Below, in pieces: positions 24,692 through 33,466 of a stretch of 64,000 bases of DNA. The DNA comes from Cohnella pontilimi (GTDB lineage Bacteria > Bacillota > Bacilli > Paenibacillales > Paenibacillaceae). Where the stretch lies: positions 124,001-188,000 of the forward strand of contig NZ_SUPK01000001.1 in NCBI RefSeq assembly GCF_005049045.1, given 5' to 3'. The stretch's first letter is position 1, and every line of letters begins with the position of its first letter. The translations under genes were made by a program, and so were the position numbers. Below the pieces are notes generated by a model. The model did no database searches. It had not been told where the DNA came from and worked only from the letters and a program-made list of their open reading frames with translations.

Positions 24692-25516
24692 ATGGGGGAT
24701 CATTCTCTGACGCTTTTCAACGCGGGCATCGATGCCGGAGGTACCTTAATCAAGTTTGCCGTGAACCGTAACGGCACCTATGAATTTCGCAAGTTTCCCG
24801 CATCACAGATGGATAAGGCAGTATCCTGGGTGAATGCCCGCTTGGATGGTGCCGATATAAATTTAACGGGCGGAAGAAGCGCAAATTTCGGTTCCTTGTT
24901 GGGTAAGCCTCATCGCCTCGTCCCGGAATTCGATGCGACATGCCAAGGAATTCGCTATCTGCTTTCCGAAGAGGGGATTTCAGAGGACTCCTTTATTTTA
25001 TGTAACGTAGGGACAGGCACTTCTATTCATCATGTGAAAAAAGATCAGTATACCCGTGTAGGCGGAACCGGCGTCGGCGGCGGCACGATTATGGGATTGT
25101 CGTATTTGCTCACCGGAATGCAACATTATGAAGAGATTGTAGAGTCAGCCAAACGGGGAAAACGAGACAATGTGGATTTAACGGTCGGCCATATCTATGA
25201 AGGTTCGGTACCGCCCATCGCTGCAGAGCTTACGGCGAGTAATTTCGGACATCCGAATCTCGGCAATAGCCCGGCGAAAAAGGAAGATTTACTGGCGTCG
25301 GTCATCGGAATGGTAGGCGAGACGGTGTCAACGGCGAGTGTGTTGGCAGCTGCCGAAGCCAGAGTTTCACGAGTTGTCTATATCGGTTCATCTTTTGTAC
25401 AAAATGAAGTGCTTCGAGACGTAGTGGCCGGATACACCAAGTTCAGAGGCGCGGAGGCTGTATATTTGCCGAATGGAGAGTTTAGCGGAGCGATTGGAGC
25501 TGCCAGATGGTCATGA
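24692..25516 (+). CDS. coaW: Type II pantothenate kinase
   Basis: This 274-residue kinase of the CoaW (type II PanK) family catalyses the first step of CoA synthesis. The motifs are 'AGIDAGGTLIKFAV' (phosphate-1), 'FILCNVGTGTSIHHV' (phosphate-2), 'VGGTGVGGGTIMGLSYLLTG' and 'VVYIGSSFVQNEVLR'. This type is found mainly in staphylococci and other Bacilli and is insensitive to CoA feedback. It lies 15 nt after the TVP38-family gene. The ATG at 24692 is slightly distant from a clear ribosome site, but the N-terminus fits. Confidence 0.93.
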   Translation: MGDHSLTLFNAGIDAGGTLIKFAVNRNGTYEFRKFPASQMDKAVSWVNARLDGADINLTGGRSANFGSLLGKPHRLVPEFDATCQGIRYLLSEEGISEDSFILCNVGTGTSIHHVKKDQYTRVGGTGVGGGTIMGLSYLLTGMQHYEEIVESAKRGKRDNVDLTVGHIYEGSVPPIAAELTASNFGHPNLGNSPAKKEDLLASVIGMVGETVSTASVLAAAEARVSRVVYIGSSFVQNEVLRDVVAGYTKFRGAEAVYLPNGEFSGAIGAARWS

Positions 25517-25521
25517 ACGAC

Positions 25522-25560
25522 AAGAACCGAAGCGGATGAGCGCATCCGGCTTCGGTTCTT
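25522..25560. terminator. Bidirectional terminator after coaW
   Basis: A 12-nt stem AAGAACCGAAGC/GGCTTCGGTTCTT has an extra GGATG/CATCC inner helix, followed by CTTTT. It serves coaW and the convergent esterase gene. Confidence 0.88.
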
Positions 25561-25563
25561 CTT

Positions 25564-26544
25564 TTACTTGGCTCCATAGAAAAGCAAGTAATGTTCGATT
25601 TGGGATTTCCAGTAGGTTCGGTTGTGTTTGCCCGGATTGAGGTGGTACTCGGAAGGGATGCCCTTGCTTTGCAGCACTTCGTACAGCTTTTTCGTGCCGA
25701 CATAAAGCTTGTAATCGTCCGCATCCCCGCAGTCCAAGTATACGGAAATGCCGCTCATATCCCCGTTCTTCGCAAGCAGGAGCGGATCCCGATCAAGCCG
25801 CGCCGCTTTATTGGGGTACAGCCATGACTTCATCCGAGGCACACGGGACCAGTCGGTCCACAGCGCGGGACTGTGGCCGCCGACTTTCGAGAAAAGCTCG
25901 GGATGTCGGAATGCCGCAGACAATGCCGCGAAGCCGCCCATAGAAAAGCCGCCTACATACCGACCTTCCTTGGAGGAAATCGTGCTGTAATGGCTGTCCA
26001 CGTAAAAGAGAACATCCTGCTCGAAATAATCTTGATATTTGCCATAGTAACGGGAATGAACGGGATCCGCGGGCGTCTCCATCCGGTATTTCTCCGCGGA
26101 ATTCAGGCCATAGCTGTTGTCCAGCTGCGGCGCCACGATGATCATCGGTTGGATCCGGTCGGCAAGAATTAGCCGGTCGGCTTCCTTCTCCAGCTGCATC
26201 TCCGGCATCCACGCCGACTCGGTTCCGAAGTAGCCGTGCAGCATGTACAAGACCGGGTATCTGAGGCTTGTGCTGTACCCCGGCGGCAAATACACATTTA
26301 ACCGCATCTGTTTCTGCAAGGCCTCGCTGTAAAAAGAAATTTTCTCCAGCTTGGAGGGCACCGTGTTAACCGGTTTCTCGGTTGACGGAGACGGCGTCGA
26401 CGGACCGGGAAAGGAATCAGAAGCGGAGTCCGACGATGTGCTCTCTGGGTATATGCTGTTGTCTGCGTGTTTGCAGCCGGCGGCTAAGAGAGCGATGAAC
26501 AGCGTGAGCGCGGACCACTTCATATAGAAATTGGTATTGGACAT
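25564..26544 (-). CDS. Esterase-family (EstA/Fes-like) alpha/beta-hydrolase lipoprotein
   Basis: This is a 326-residue secreted lipoprotein. The signal peptide ends at the lipobox 'ALLAAGC', followed by a Ser/Pro/Thr-rich linker of about 40 residues. The catalytic domain is of the putative esterase (PF00756) family: 'YPVLYMLHGYFGTESAW' oxyanion region, 'YVGGFSMGGFAALSAAF' with the nucleophile Ser, and the final 'EYHLNPGKHNRTYW' with the catalytic His. Relatives include enterochelin and mycolyl esterases; the substrate is unknown. ATG 26544 has GAGGAG upstream; an opening from 26574 lacks this. Confidence 0.85.
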   Translation of the reverse strand: MSNTNFYMKWSALTLFIALLAAGCKHADNSIYPESTSSDSASDSFPGPSTPSPSTEKPVNTVPSKLEKISFYSEALQKQMRLNVYLPPGYSTSLRYPVLYMLHGYFGTESAWMPEMQLEKEADRLILADRIQPMIIVAPQLDNSYGLNSAEKYRMETPADPVHSRYYGKYQDYFEQDVLFYVDSHYSTISSKEGRYVGGFSMGGFAALSAAFRHPELFSKVGGHSPALWTDWSRVPRMKSWLYPNKAARLDRDPLLLAKNGDMSGISVYLDCGDADDYKLYVGTKKLYEVLQSKGIPSEYHLNPGKHNRTYWKSQIEHYLLFYGAK

Positions 26545-26668
26545 AGGAACTCCTCGGATCGTATAAGGCTGCATTTACTGTACCAAAGGTAAGGCGATGG
26601 TTCAAACGGGGGGAGGAGCGTTAAAAGAGGGTGATTGGAATCATCAGCCTGCGGGGAGGAGAATACAT

Positions 26669-27283
26669 TTGGCACAAGTAAATTTGGCGGTCATTTATTA
26701 CAGCATGACGGGGACCAACTATCAATTGGCAAAATGGGCGCAAGAAGGCGCATCGGAAGCGGGGGCGGAAGTGCGGCTGCTCAAGGTGAGGGAGCTGGCT
26801 GAGCCGTCCTTGATTGAGAGCAACGAGGCCTGGAAATCGCACAGCGACGCGACCAAGGACATTCCCGTGGCAACTCCGGACGATTTGGTCGCGGCAGACG
26901 CGATTATTTTCAGCACACCTACAAGATACGGCAACATGGCCACGCAAATGAAGCAGTTCCTGGACACGACAGGCGGTATCTGGGCACAAGGCAAGACGGT
27001 GAATAAAGTCGTCAGCGCCATGACTTCCGCTCAGAATCCGCATGGCGGTCAAGAGGCGACCCTCCTTTCCTTATATACGATGATGTACCACTGGGGAGCG
27101 ATTGTTGTACCGCCCGGCTACACGGATCCGTCCGTATTCGTTGCGGGCGGTAATCCATACGGCACGAGCGTGAGCGTCGATCAGGACGGGAACCTGAAGG
27201 AGGATGTAAAAGCGGCAGTGAAACACCAAGCGAAGCGGGTCGTCACCGTTGCCCAGTGGCTGAAGAAAGGAATGCAGGGCTAA
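26669..27283 (+). CDS. wrbA: WrbA-type NAD(P)H:quinone oxidoreductase
   Basis: This is a 204-residue flavodoxin-fold quinone reductase that carries out two-electron reduction of quinones with FMN. The phosphate-binding loop is 'YYSMTGTNYQLAKW' and the WrbA signature is 'IIFSTPTRYGNMATQMKQFL' followed by 'GGIWAQGKTVNKV'. 'HGGQEATLLSLYTMMYHWG' is also typical. TTG 26669 with GGGGAGGA 8 nt upstream is the best start; an ATG at 26597 would add 24 residues without homology. A strong terminator follows at 27300. Confidence 0.92.
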   Translation: MAQVNLAVIYYSMTGTNYQLAKWAQEGASEAGAEVRLLKVRELAEPSLIESNEAWKSHSDATKDIPVATPDDLVAADAIIFSTPTRYGNMATQMKQFLDTTGGIWAQGKTVNKVVSAMTSAQNPHGGQEATLLSLYTMMYHWGAIVVPPGYTDPSVFVAGGNPYGTSVSVDQDGNLKEDVKAAVKHQAKRVVTVAQWLKKGMQG

Positions 27284-27299
27284 ACCGATTCCGTTCGTA

Positions 27300-27326
27300 C
27301 ATCCAGGATTCCTGGATGTTTTTTTA
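27300..27326 (+). terminator. Rho-independent terminator of wrbA
   Basis: A perfect 8-bp stem CATCCAGG/CCTGGATG with a 3-nt loop is followed by TTTTTTTA. Confidence 0.9.
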
Positions 27327-27399
27327 TTGCCGGTGGTGATGTGACGGAAAGGAGCGAGCATGGCATATACATAACAAAATATGAACGGGGAGGCCTGCT

Positions 27400-27906
27400 G
27401 TGAGATATACGGTACAATATATCCCTCTTGGCAAGATCAAACCCGGGTATTCTGAACCGGTGACGCGAAGAATCAAGGAGCTTCGGAGAGCCGCTCAGGA
27501 TTGCATGCATTTGATGATTGTCCGGAAATCCCGTAAACAAGGGGGATACGTCATTGTCAGCGGCCACCATCATTATGATTTTCTGCAGAAGCACACGAAT
27601 AGAAAGACCGCACCCTGTTTGGTGGACGAAACCAAAGCCTCTTCCCGGCTCACCTCGCTCCTTCACCTCATCCGCAAACGCAAGTTACCGTATGACGTAC
27701 CCTACATTCGGCGGGAACGAACGCCCGTCCCCAGCTGGTCTATTATTCGCAGGTTCATGAAGCAGGAGCCCCGTTTTCGAAATTTGTCCCGCAGACAGCA
27801 AATCAAGGTGCTTCGGCTCGGAATCCAATATAAAAAAACGACCGTTTTGTCGATGAAAGCGAAGGTTGACGATATACTAAAAACCAAGAGCGGAATTTCA
27901 GGCTGA
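27400..27906 (+). CDS. Hypothetical protein with ParB-like N-terminal fold
   Basis: This is a basic 168-residue protein. The first 75 residues ('YIPLGKIKPGYSEPVTRRI', 'LMIVRKSRKQGGYVIVSGHH') have the arrangement of the ParB/sulfiredoxin N-terminal domain (strand, 'I.P', helix, 'Y.I..G..H'), though the partition-type motifs are not complete. The second half is rich in Lys and Arg and helical, suggesting nucleic-acid binding. GTG 27400 has GGGGAGG at 7 nt. A terminator separates it from the HNH gene. Function unknown. Confidence 0.65.
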   Translation: MRYTVQYIPLGKIKPGYSEPVTRRIKELRRAAQDCMHLMIVRKSRKQGGYVIVSGHHHYDFLQKHTNRKTAPCLVDETKASSRLTSLLHLIRKRKLPYDVPYIRRERTPVPSWSIIRRFMKQEPRFRNLSRRQQIKVLRLGIQYKKTTVLSMKAKVDDILKTKSGISG

Positions 27907-27915
27907 AAAAAACAG

Positions 27916-27936
27916 ACCGCCCTTACCACGGGCGGT
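27916..27936 (+). terminator. Terminator after ParB-like gene
   Basis: The stem ACCGCCC/GGGCGGT with a TTACCAC loop is preceded by AAAAAACAG and followed by TTGTTG. It starts 10 nt after the stop codon. Confidence 0.75.
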
Positions 27937-27982
27937 TTGTTGCAGGCGCACATTTTAATCGGACAAGCTGGAGTTGTGGACC

Positions 27983-28441
27983 ATGGAACCGAAAAGGTAC
28001 ACCCGAAAAAGAAACGAGCTTTTAAATTACCTTCCCAGAACCCTTACAGCAGAGCAAATTACCGAAGCCAAAAAGAAAGCCGTCTGCGCGCTGACCGGTT
28101 CTGCGGATGATGTAACGCTGGATCATTTTATACCCTTGGAGTGGGGACATGGGGGTGAATATATCGGAAACATTTACTTTATACAGCGAAAACTGAACGC
28201 TTCGAAATCGAACTGGAACCCGTTCAAATGGATTAAAAAGCTCGCGTTAACCGGGCACGTCGACATGAAACGATGGGATCAGCTGGTTTTAAGCTTGGCC
28301 GCTCAGAATGGGCTCAACGTCAAAGAGTTCAGACGTTTCGTGAATTGGTGCGAGAAAAACAAACGCTCGAAAGATCAATTGATGGCAGACAACCGTCCAT
28401 CTCTGGAACTGTGGATGAAACTCCAAAATCATCACCCCTAA
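27983..28441 (+). CDS. HNH-endonuclease-like protein
   Basis: This 152-residue protein has an HNH-like core: 'AVCALTG ... VTLDHFIPLEWGHGG' gives the beta-hairpin and Asp-His pair, and 'GNIYFIQRKLNASKSNWNP' the Asn-containing helix. Only one of the two Cys pairs that often bind structural zinc is present. The rest is basic and helical. No methylase, restriction or intron context is visible next to it, so its role (phage-derived, homing or repair) cannot be set. The start at ATG 27983 is preferred to TTG 27974. Confidence 0.7.
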   Translation: MEPKRYTRKRNELLNYLPRTLTAEQITEAKKKAVCALTGSADDVTLDHFIPLEWGHGGEYIGNIYFIQRKLNASKSNWNPFKWIKKLALTGHVDMKRWDQLVLSLAAQNGLNVKEFRRFVNWCEKNKRSKDQLMADNRPSLELWMKLQNHHP

Positions 28442-28457
28442 AAAGGAGGATCGCGAC

Positions 28458-28937
28458 ATGACGAATAAGTCCGGCCATACGAGAACCGACTCCGCCTCGA
28501 GAGTGATACAAGCATCGCCGCAGACGATCTATCATGCCTTCATTGATCCGCAGGCTTTGGTATCCTGGCTTCCGCCGGAGGGCATGAAGGGACAAATACA
28601 TCAATTTGATCCTCGAGAAGGCGGAGCCTATCGAATGACCCTGACGTATGAGACATCGGAGCACTCCACAGCCGGCAAAACCTCGGAACACGAGGACGTT
28701 GTCCAAGGAACATTTCTGGAGCTTGTGCCTGACGAGCGGGTCGTGCAGCAGGTCGAATTCGATTCCGACGACCCGGCCTTCTCGGGAACGATGACGATGA
28801 CATGGACCATCAAGGCGGTACCGGAAGGAACCGAAGTCACCATCGTATGCGATAACGTGCCTGGTGGAATCCGGAAGGAGGATCATCTCGCGGGTTTCAG
28901 ATCAACGCTGGAGAATCTCGCTGCCTTCACCGAATGA
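28458..28937 (+). CDS. SRPBCC (AHSA1-like) protein
   Basis: This is a 159-residue START-fold protein. 'ASRVIQASPQTIYHAFIDPQ' is the first strand and helix, 'LVSWLPPEGMKGQIHQFDPR' the typical WLPP loop of AHSA1-like proteins, and 'GFRSTLENLAAFTE' the final helix. It has a strong AAAGGAGGATCG site and sits 16 nt after the HNH-like gene. The ligand is unknown. It is not closely similar to the SRPBCC protein at 19070. Confidence 0.87.
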   Translation: MTNKSGHTRTDSASRVIQASPQTIYHAFIDPQALVSWLPPEGMKGQIHQFDPREGGAYRMTLTYETSEHSTAGKTSEHEDVVQGTFLELVPDERVVQQVEFDSDDPAFSGTMTMTWTIKAVPEGTEVTIVCDNVPGGIRKEDHLAGFRSTLENLAAFTE

Positions 28938-28963
28938 TAGCATATGTAAAAGCTATTCTATGT

Positions 28964-29164
28964 TTAGCTGTTCGAATGGCTGTGCGTTAACTCGCCTAGA
29001 ACCGCCAGACATTGCGTACACTTAGGCTTTGTACCGATGAGTTTCGTCCTGCTCCCGCACACCGGGCATTTCGTATACTTTGGATCCCGGTTTTTGGCGT
29101 TTCTCAAGTATAAATAAACAATAGCTACAACGATAAGAAGGACAAGCACGATCCATGTAGTCAT
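28964..29164 (-). CDS. Small membrane-anchored zinc-ribbon protein
   Basis: This 66-residue protein has one N-terminal membrane helix ('IVLVLLIVVAIVYLYL') followed by a cytosolic zinc ribbon with two CxxC pairs ('CPVCGSR' and 'CTQC') and a His/Ser-rich end (HSHSNS). ATG 29164 has AGAGGTGATTAG upstream. No specific function can be assigned; the zinc site is clear. Confidence 0.65.
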   Translation of the reverse strand: MTTWIVLVLLIVVAIVYLYLRNAKNRDPKYTKCPVCGSRTKLIGTKPKCTQCLAVLGELTHSHSNS

Positions 29165-29407
29165 CTAATCACCTCTGTTTTATTCTACAACAGATATTCC
29201 GCGGGTGAATCCGGAAGAATGTGGTAGACTCGGTGAGAGAGTTCAAAACCAGGCATACCGGACATCGATTACGTTGAGGAAGACGGAAATGTGATCAAAA
29301 GATTTTGGATCGATCTCGAATAAAGGGAAATGAAAGAAATTTAACTAGATTCATCAGCACGCTCACGGCATACTGAAGTAAAAGTCATCGTGAGGAGTTG
29401 ACCGGCA

Positions 29408-30124
29408 TTGAAGAGAGGTTTAACTGCAGGATTGTTGACGCTGCTTGGAATATTCGTCATCGCCTCAACGGCGATTGCACAGCCCGCTGCCGTCAAGCCC
29501 TATGTGATTTGCATTGATCCGGGTCATCAATTGAAGGGCAACAACCAGTTGGAACCGATCGGCCCGGGCGCTACCGTCAAAAAACCGAAAGTCAGTTCGG
29601 GCACAAGCGGAGTCGCGACCAAGAAACCGGAATATGTACTCAATTTGGAAATCTCCTTAAAGCTCCGAACGGAACTGGAGAAACGCGGCTATAAAGTGGT
29701 GATGACCCGTACCACACACAACGTGGATATCAGCAACAAGCAGCGTTCGGACATCGCCAACCGGGCAAAGGCGGATTTGTTTATCCGGATCCATGCTGAT
29801 GGCGACAGCTCCCCGAAAACCGCGGGCTTCAGCGTACTCTACCCGTCACAAAGCAATAAATACACCAAAACGATCTATGCGAAAAGCAAGAAAGCTTCCG
29901 AGCTGATTTATCAAGGAATGAAGAACGCCACCGGGGCAAAATCCAGAGGCGTCGTACCGCGTGCCGACTTAACCGGGTTCAATTGGTCGAATGTGCCGGT
30001 TACGCTCATTGAAGCGGGATTTATGACCAACCCGGCGGAAGACCGCAAACTTTCCCAGGCGTCGTACCAAGCTTTGCTCGTCAAAGGAATTTCCGATGGC
30101 GTAGACCGATACTTCGGAAAATGA
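29408..30124 (+). CDS. N-acetylmuramoyl-L-alanine amidase (Amidase_3)
   Basis: This 238-residue secreted zinc amidase cleaves the bond between MurNAc and the first stem-peptide Ala. A signal peptide (residues 1-24, ending AIAQ) is followed by the catalytic domain with His 40 in 'IDPGHQ', Glu in 'LNLEISLKLR', His in 'LFIRIHADG' and the catalytic Glu in 'TLIEAGFMTNPAED'. There is no separate wall-binding domain. Translation starts at TTG 29408. It lies directly before the transglutaminase gene, forming a two-gene wall unit. Confidence 0.9.
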   Translation: MKRGLTAGLLTLLGIFVIASTAIAQPAAVKPYVICIDPGHQLKGNNQLEPIGPGATVKKPKVSSGTSGVATKKPEYVLNLEISLKLRTELEKRGYKVVMTRTTHNVDISNKQRSDIANRAKADLFIRIHADGDSSPKTAGFSVLYPSQSNKYTKTIYAKSKKASELIYQGMKNATGAKSRGVVPRADLTGFNWSNVPVTLIEAGFMTNPAEDRKLSQASYQALLVKGISDGVDRYFGK

Positions 30125-30183
30125 TCAACAATAAAGCCAGCAATCTACCAGCCGATTCCATCACACCCAAAGGATATGATCCG

Positions 30184-31302
30184 ATGCGCAAATGGGTTCG
30201 TACAGGTTTCGCTTCTCTCGCCGCCGCCATCGGATTCTCCGCGTATTACTACACGCAGTTGAACCCGCCCGCCGTGTTTGCAGCCGCTGCTTCGAGCAGT
30301 GCAACCTCCAAATCGCTGCAAGCGGTCATCCAATCTCACTTGGTCAAACGGGAAAGTTCGTTCACGATTACATACCAAGGTTCCACAAGTTCGTTATCTG
30401 CGCAAATGGATAAAGCGGTCCACGCCGTATTGGATGCCGACGACAGCTTGGGATATACCATTTCATCTTACCGATGGAATACGTCCTTCACCGCGAATGC
30501 TGCAACCATCAAGGTGCAGGTTAGTTATTGGGAAGACGCCAAACAAACGGCATTCGTCGTCAACCGCGTCAAACAACTCTCCAAGCAATTGATCAAGCCG
30601 GGAATGAACGAGCATGAGAAAGTGAAGGCCGTTCACGATTGGGTCATTTTACATGTCGCCTACGACAGGACGCTGGCTCAACATTCTTCCTATGCAGCCT
30701 TGACCGGCGGCAGTACTGTGTGCCAGGGATATGCCTTGCTTACGTATCGATTGCTGAACGAAGCAGGGATTCAGAATCGCATCGTCGAAGGCACGGTGTC
30801 GACCGGACTGCATGCTTGGAATTTGGTGAAAATCGGAGGGAAATGGTATCACCTGGACACCACCTTCGACGATCCCGTGCCGGACCTAAAGGGAAGAACG
30901 AGCTACAATTATTACTTGCTTACGGATCAACAAATCCGGAGGGACCATCGGTGGACCCGTTCTTACCCGGCAGCGGTCACTTCCTATGGGGATATCTTGA
31001 GCATGGCAAAGAAGACAGATCCTCAAAAAGCGGCATTCTATAACGGTCTTGAGAAGGAACTCGGTTACACTTACTTGAAGCCCGAGAACACGGTTAACAC
31101 GATGGAGCAATTGCAGACCAAGATCGAAAAAGCGATACAAGCGGGAAAAAAATCGGTGACGGTACGGTGGACCGGCGGAAACCGGCTGAATCTTCAGACG
31201 TTGTTCGATGGAATCCCGGTGCTCTCTTCGATACACTACTCTCAAAAAGCGTTTGCGCTTGGGGAATCGGGTGACGTGCTTCTAGAGGTTCAATTTTCAT
31301 AA
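30184..31302 (+). CDS. Secreted transglutaminase-like cysteine protease-fold protein
   Basis: This is a 372-residue exported protein. A signal peptide (MRKWVRTGFAS... ending 'PPAVFAAA') is followed by a transglutaminase-core domain with the catalytic triad Cys in 'GSTVCQGYALL', His in 'GLHAWNLVKI' and Asp in 'YHLDTTFDDP'. Related proteins act on the cell wall or spore coat. I placed the start at ATG 30184, which gives a clean signal peptide and has AAAGGAT upstream. ATG 30121, in an ATGA overlap with the amidase stop, is the alternative and would add 21 residues. Confidence 0.85.
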   Translation: MRKWVRTGFASLAAAIGFSAYYYTQLNPPAVFAAAASSSATSKSLQAVIQSHLVKRESSFTITYQGSTSSLSAQMDKAVHAVLDADDSLGYTISSYRWNTSFTANAATIKVQVSYWEDAKQTAFVVNRVKQLSKQLIKPGMNEHEKVKAVHDWVILHVAYDRTLAQHSSYAALTGGSTVCQGYALLTYRLLNEAGIQNRIVEGTVSTGLHAWNLVKIGGKWYHLDTTFDDPVPDLKGRTSYNYYLLTDQQIRRDHRWTRSYPAAVTSYGDILSMAKKTDPQKAAFYNGLEKELGYTYLKPENTVNTMEQLQTKIEKAIQAGKKSVTVRWTGGNRLNLQTLFDGIPVLSSIHYSQKAFALGESGDVLLEVQFS

Positions 31303-31315
31303 CCGGTTTCGAAAC

Positions 31316-31351
31316 AAAGCAGCCCCGGTCGATGACCGGAGCTGCTTTTTT
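31316..31351. terminator. Terminator after the transglutaminase gene
   Basis: The stem AAAGCAGC..CCGGTC/GACCGG.GCTGCTTTTTT has a short loop and a T-tract. It also faces the convergent metalloprotease gene. Confidence 0.88.
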
Positions 31352-31360
31352 CAATCGCGA

Positions 31361-33412
31361 TTATTTTACTTTCGTGGTGGTTCTGAACTGTACCGAATAA
31401 TCATAATTCACACTGTTGTTATTGCCCTGCGGAGCCGAGTAGGTGGTCATCATCACGATTTTCTCGAAAGAAGAATCATGAAGCATGTTGGCGAGCTCCA
31501 GTTGATCGGCCTGGGACATGTTCAGCAGGTCGGGGAAACGAACCAGTTTGGCATGCGTTTCAGCGCCGTTCGCATTCCCCTTTTTAAATCCGATGAATTG
31601 CACTTGATAGTTGACGTATTCCTTAGTCGCCTGTTCCAAGCTCATAAAGCCGGCGGTAGACGTCATCGGATCAATGGTCGTATCGTTGAGCATCAGATTG
31701 GACAAATACCAGCCGGATTCCGTGGAGGCCCAATCTGTGAGATAACGGAAGCCTAACAGTACTTTCTTTCCTGCATATGCGCTTAAGTCAAACGATTCCG
31801 TTTTCCAGCCGTTCGAGCTGCCGGTAAAGCCTGGCACATTCGCCTTGACTTTCGGATGACCATTGTCTACGACATCAGAACGGGTATCGCTGTTGGACAA
31901 TGAAGCCCAGGTTTTGCCGTTGTCCGTCGAGACTTGAACAACGCCGAAATCCCATTGTTCTTCAATGTCATATTTCGTATTGAAAGATACGATCGGTTTC
32001 GTTTGACCTGTGAGATCCAACCCTTTAATCAAGAAGTTATCGGCAAGATTGGAGTCTTTACCGCCCCAGAGTACGGTTCCTTTGTCCGGATCATTCGCCG
32101 TCGCCCATTTCAATCCGAGGAAATCGAGACCTTTAAAGTACAGGTGATCGATTTTCTTATCCGGTGTAATGATTTTGAAATCCGTTCCCCAGGCTGGCGC
32201 GATGTTTTCATTGTTGAAAATGGATCCTGCTACGTTCGGTTTCAGATCGATGGTGTTGAACTTAAAGGTTTTGTCGTCACCTTGATATTTGCCGTCCAGC
32301 ATAATGGCAGCCATGAAATCGGAGTAAACCTGATTAAACGTCTTATTGACGCCAATTTCCGCAAGGGCGGAATTGATGCTGTCGATTCCGTGTTTCGGAT
32401 TTTTAAACTCATCTCGGATGAAATTTTCACCGAATTGCTCGTACAGATACAGTTGGAACAAATAGGCGTTGCCGTAGTCGGCAAGGATTTTGAGATCGGA
32501 TTGATCGCCCCAGCCGGTGAGCGAGTTGCGCAGGTTATCCATGAAGAAATCGATATGACCTTGGGAATGTCCGTAACCTACAAGATATTGGGCGAAATCC
32601 GACAGGCCTTCGTTGATGAACGTGTCCTCGCCGTTGTCCGTATCCCGGTGGAGCAAATGCTGGAACTCGTGCGCGAAAACACCTTCGTATAGATAAGGCC
32701 TTTTCGCGTTCGGACCGGTCCGGTTCAGCCAGTCGAAGTTATCGATCGTCATGACGTTACGGTCGGACAAATCGCTGATCGTGGAAGAGAAATAACCGGC
32801 GATATAGCTAGGATAGTTCGGGTTGTAGTAGCTTTGGTCTTTAATATTATCAATGAGAATCACGACACGGCCGCTTTCGTCTTTATACTCCGGACGCACC
32901 CCGTATTCTCCTTTGCGTTCCGCAGGCGGGGCAAAAAACGCAATTTCTTTCTCGTAAATCTTGTTATCAAAAGCATCCATCAAATATTGAACTTGAGCGT
33001 CTGTGATCGCCGTCATGGAATTGCGCGGATCTCCGGCGGGGAAATCGAGGTTGTTCGCAACCCATACTTCGCCGTATTTCCCTACAGCGCGCAAAGTGAA
33101 CGGAGTGAGTACGTAACGTCCGGTATAATCATTGTGCGTTACCCAACTGACAACTTTCGTGCCGACATCGGAAGCCGTCACGCTTTTTGCGGCGGCACCG
33201 GAGGCGCTGCTGCCGCTCGCTTCGGCGCCGGAGAGATCGAGCCGGTTCTCTGCTTTCACTTGCTCGACCGTTTCGGAACGGAGCTTGGGTCCGATATCGA
33301 GCACGCTCGGATCCGGGTTGTAGCTTGGAGCTGCAAATGCGGAAGAGGGGACGACGAGACTGCCTGCCAGTAACAGCGATGATAGAAGGCCGACGACTTT
33401 GCGACTTGTCAT
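31361..33412 (-). CDS. Secreted M6-like (immune inhibitor A-type) metalloprotease
   Basis: This is a 683-residue exported zinc protease. The signal peptide (residues 1-28, ending 'SSAFAA') is followed by a propeptide-like region. The catalytic motif 'HEFQHLLHRD' with a downstream Glu in 'FINEGLSDFA' (about residues 255-280) is the HExxHxxH/D plus Glu layout of metzincin-like M6 enzymes. The C-terminal half has beta-sandwich segments ('GVVQVSTDNGKTWASL') as in immune inhibitor A. ATG 33412 has AGGAGGAA upstream. A cre-like palindrome is 55 nt upstream. Whether it is a virulence-type protease cannot be said. Confidence 0.82.
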   Translation of the reverse strand: MTSRKVVGLLSSLLLAGSLVVPSSAFAAPSYNPDPSVLDIGPKLRSETVEQVKAENRLDLSGAEASGSSASGAAAKSVTASDVGTKVVSWVTHNDYTGRYVLTPFTLRAVGKYGEVWVANNLDFPAGDPRNSMTAITDAQVQYLMDAFDNKIYEKEIAFFAPPAERKGEYGVRPEYKDESGRVVILIDNIKDQSYYNPNYPSYIAGYFSSTISDLSDRNVMTIDNFDWLNRTGPNAKRPYLYEGVFAHEFQHLLHRDTDNGEDTFINEGLSDFAQYLVGYGHSQGHIDFFMDNLRNSLTGWGDQSDLKILADYGNAYLFQLYLYEQFGENFIRDEFKNPKHGIDSINSALAEIGVNKTFNQVYSDFMAAIMLDGKYQGDDKTFKFNTIDLKPNVAGSIFNNENIAPAWGTDFKIITPDKKIDHLYFKGLDFLGLKWATANDPDKGTVLWGGKDSNLADNFLIKGLDLTGQTKPIVSFNTKYDIEEQWDFGVVQVSTDNGKTWASLSNSDTRSDVVDNGHPKVKANVPGFTGSSNGWKTESFDLSAYAGKKVLLGFRYLTDWASTESGWYLSNLMLNDTTIDPMTSTAGFMSLEQATKEYVNYQVQFIGFKKGNANGAETHAKLVRFPDLLNMSQADQLELANMLHDSSFEKIVMMTTYSAPQGNNNSVNYDYSVQFRTTTKVK

Positions 33413-33466
33413 GAGATTCCTCCTCAGGATTTTGATTCATCGCTATCATAACAGCCTCATTAAACA

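Noticed and set aside
29237..29323. Short open frame ending 'DYVEEDGNVIKRFWIDLE' before the amidase gene
   Set aside because: It has no start codon and a stop directly upstream. It could be a gene remnant but I could not tie it to a family.
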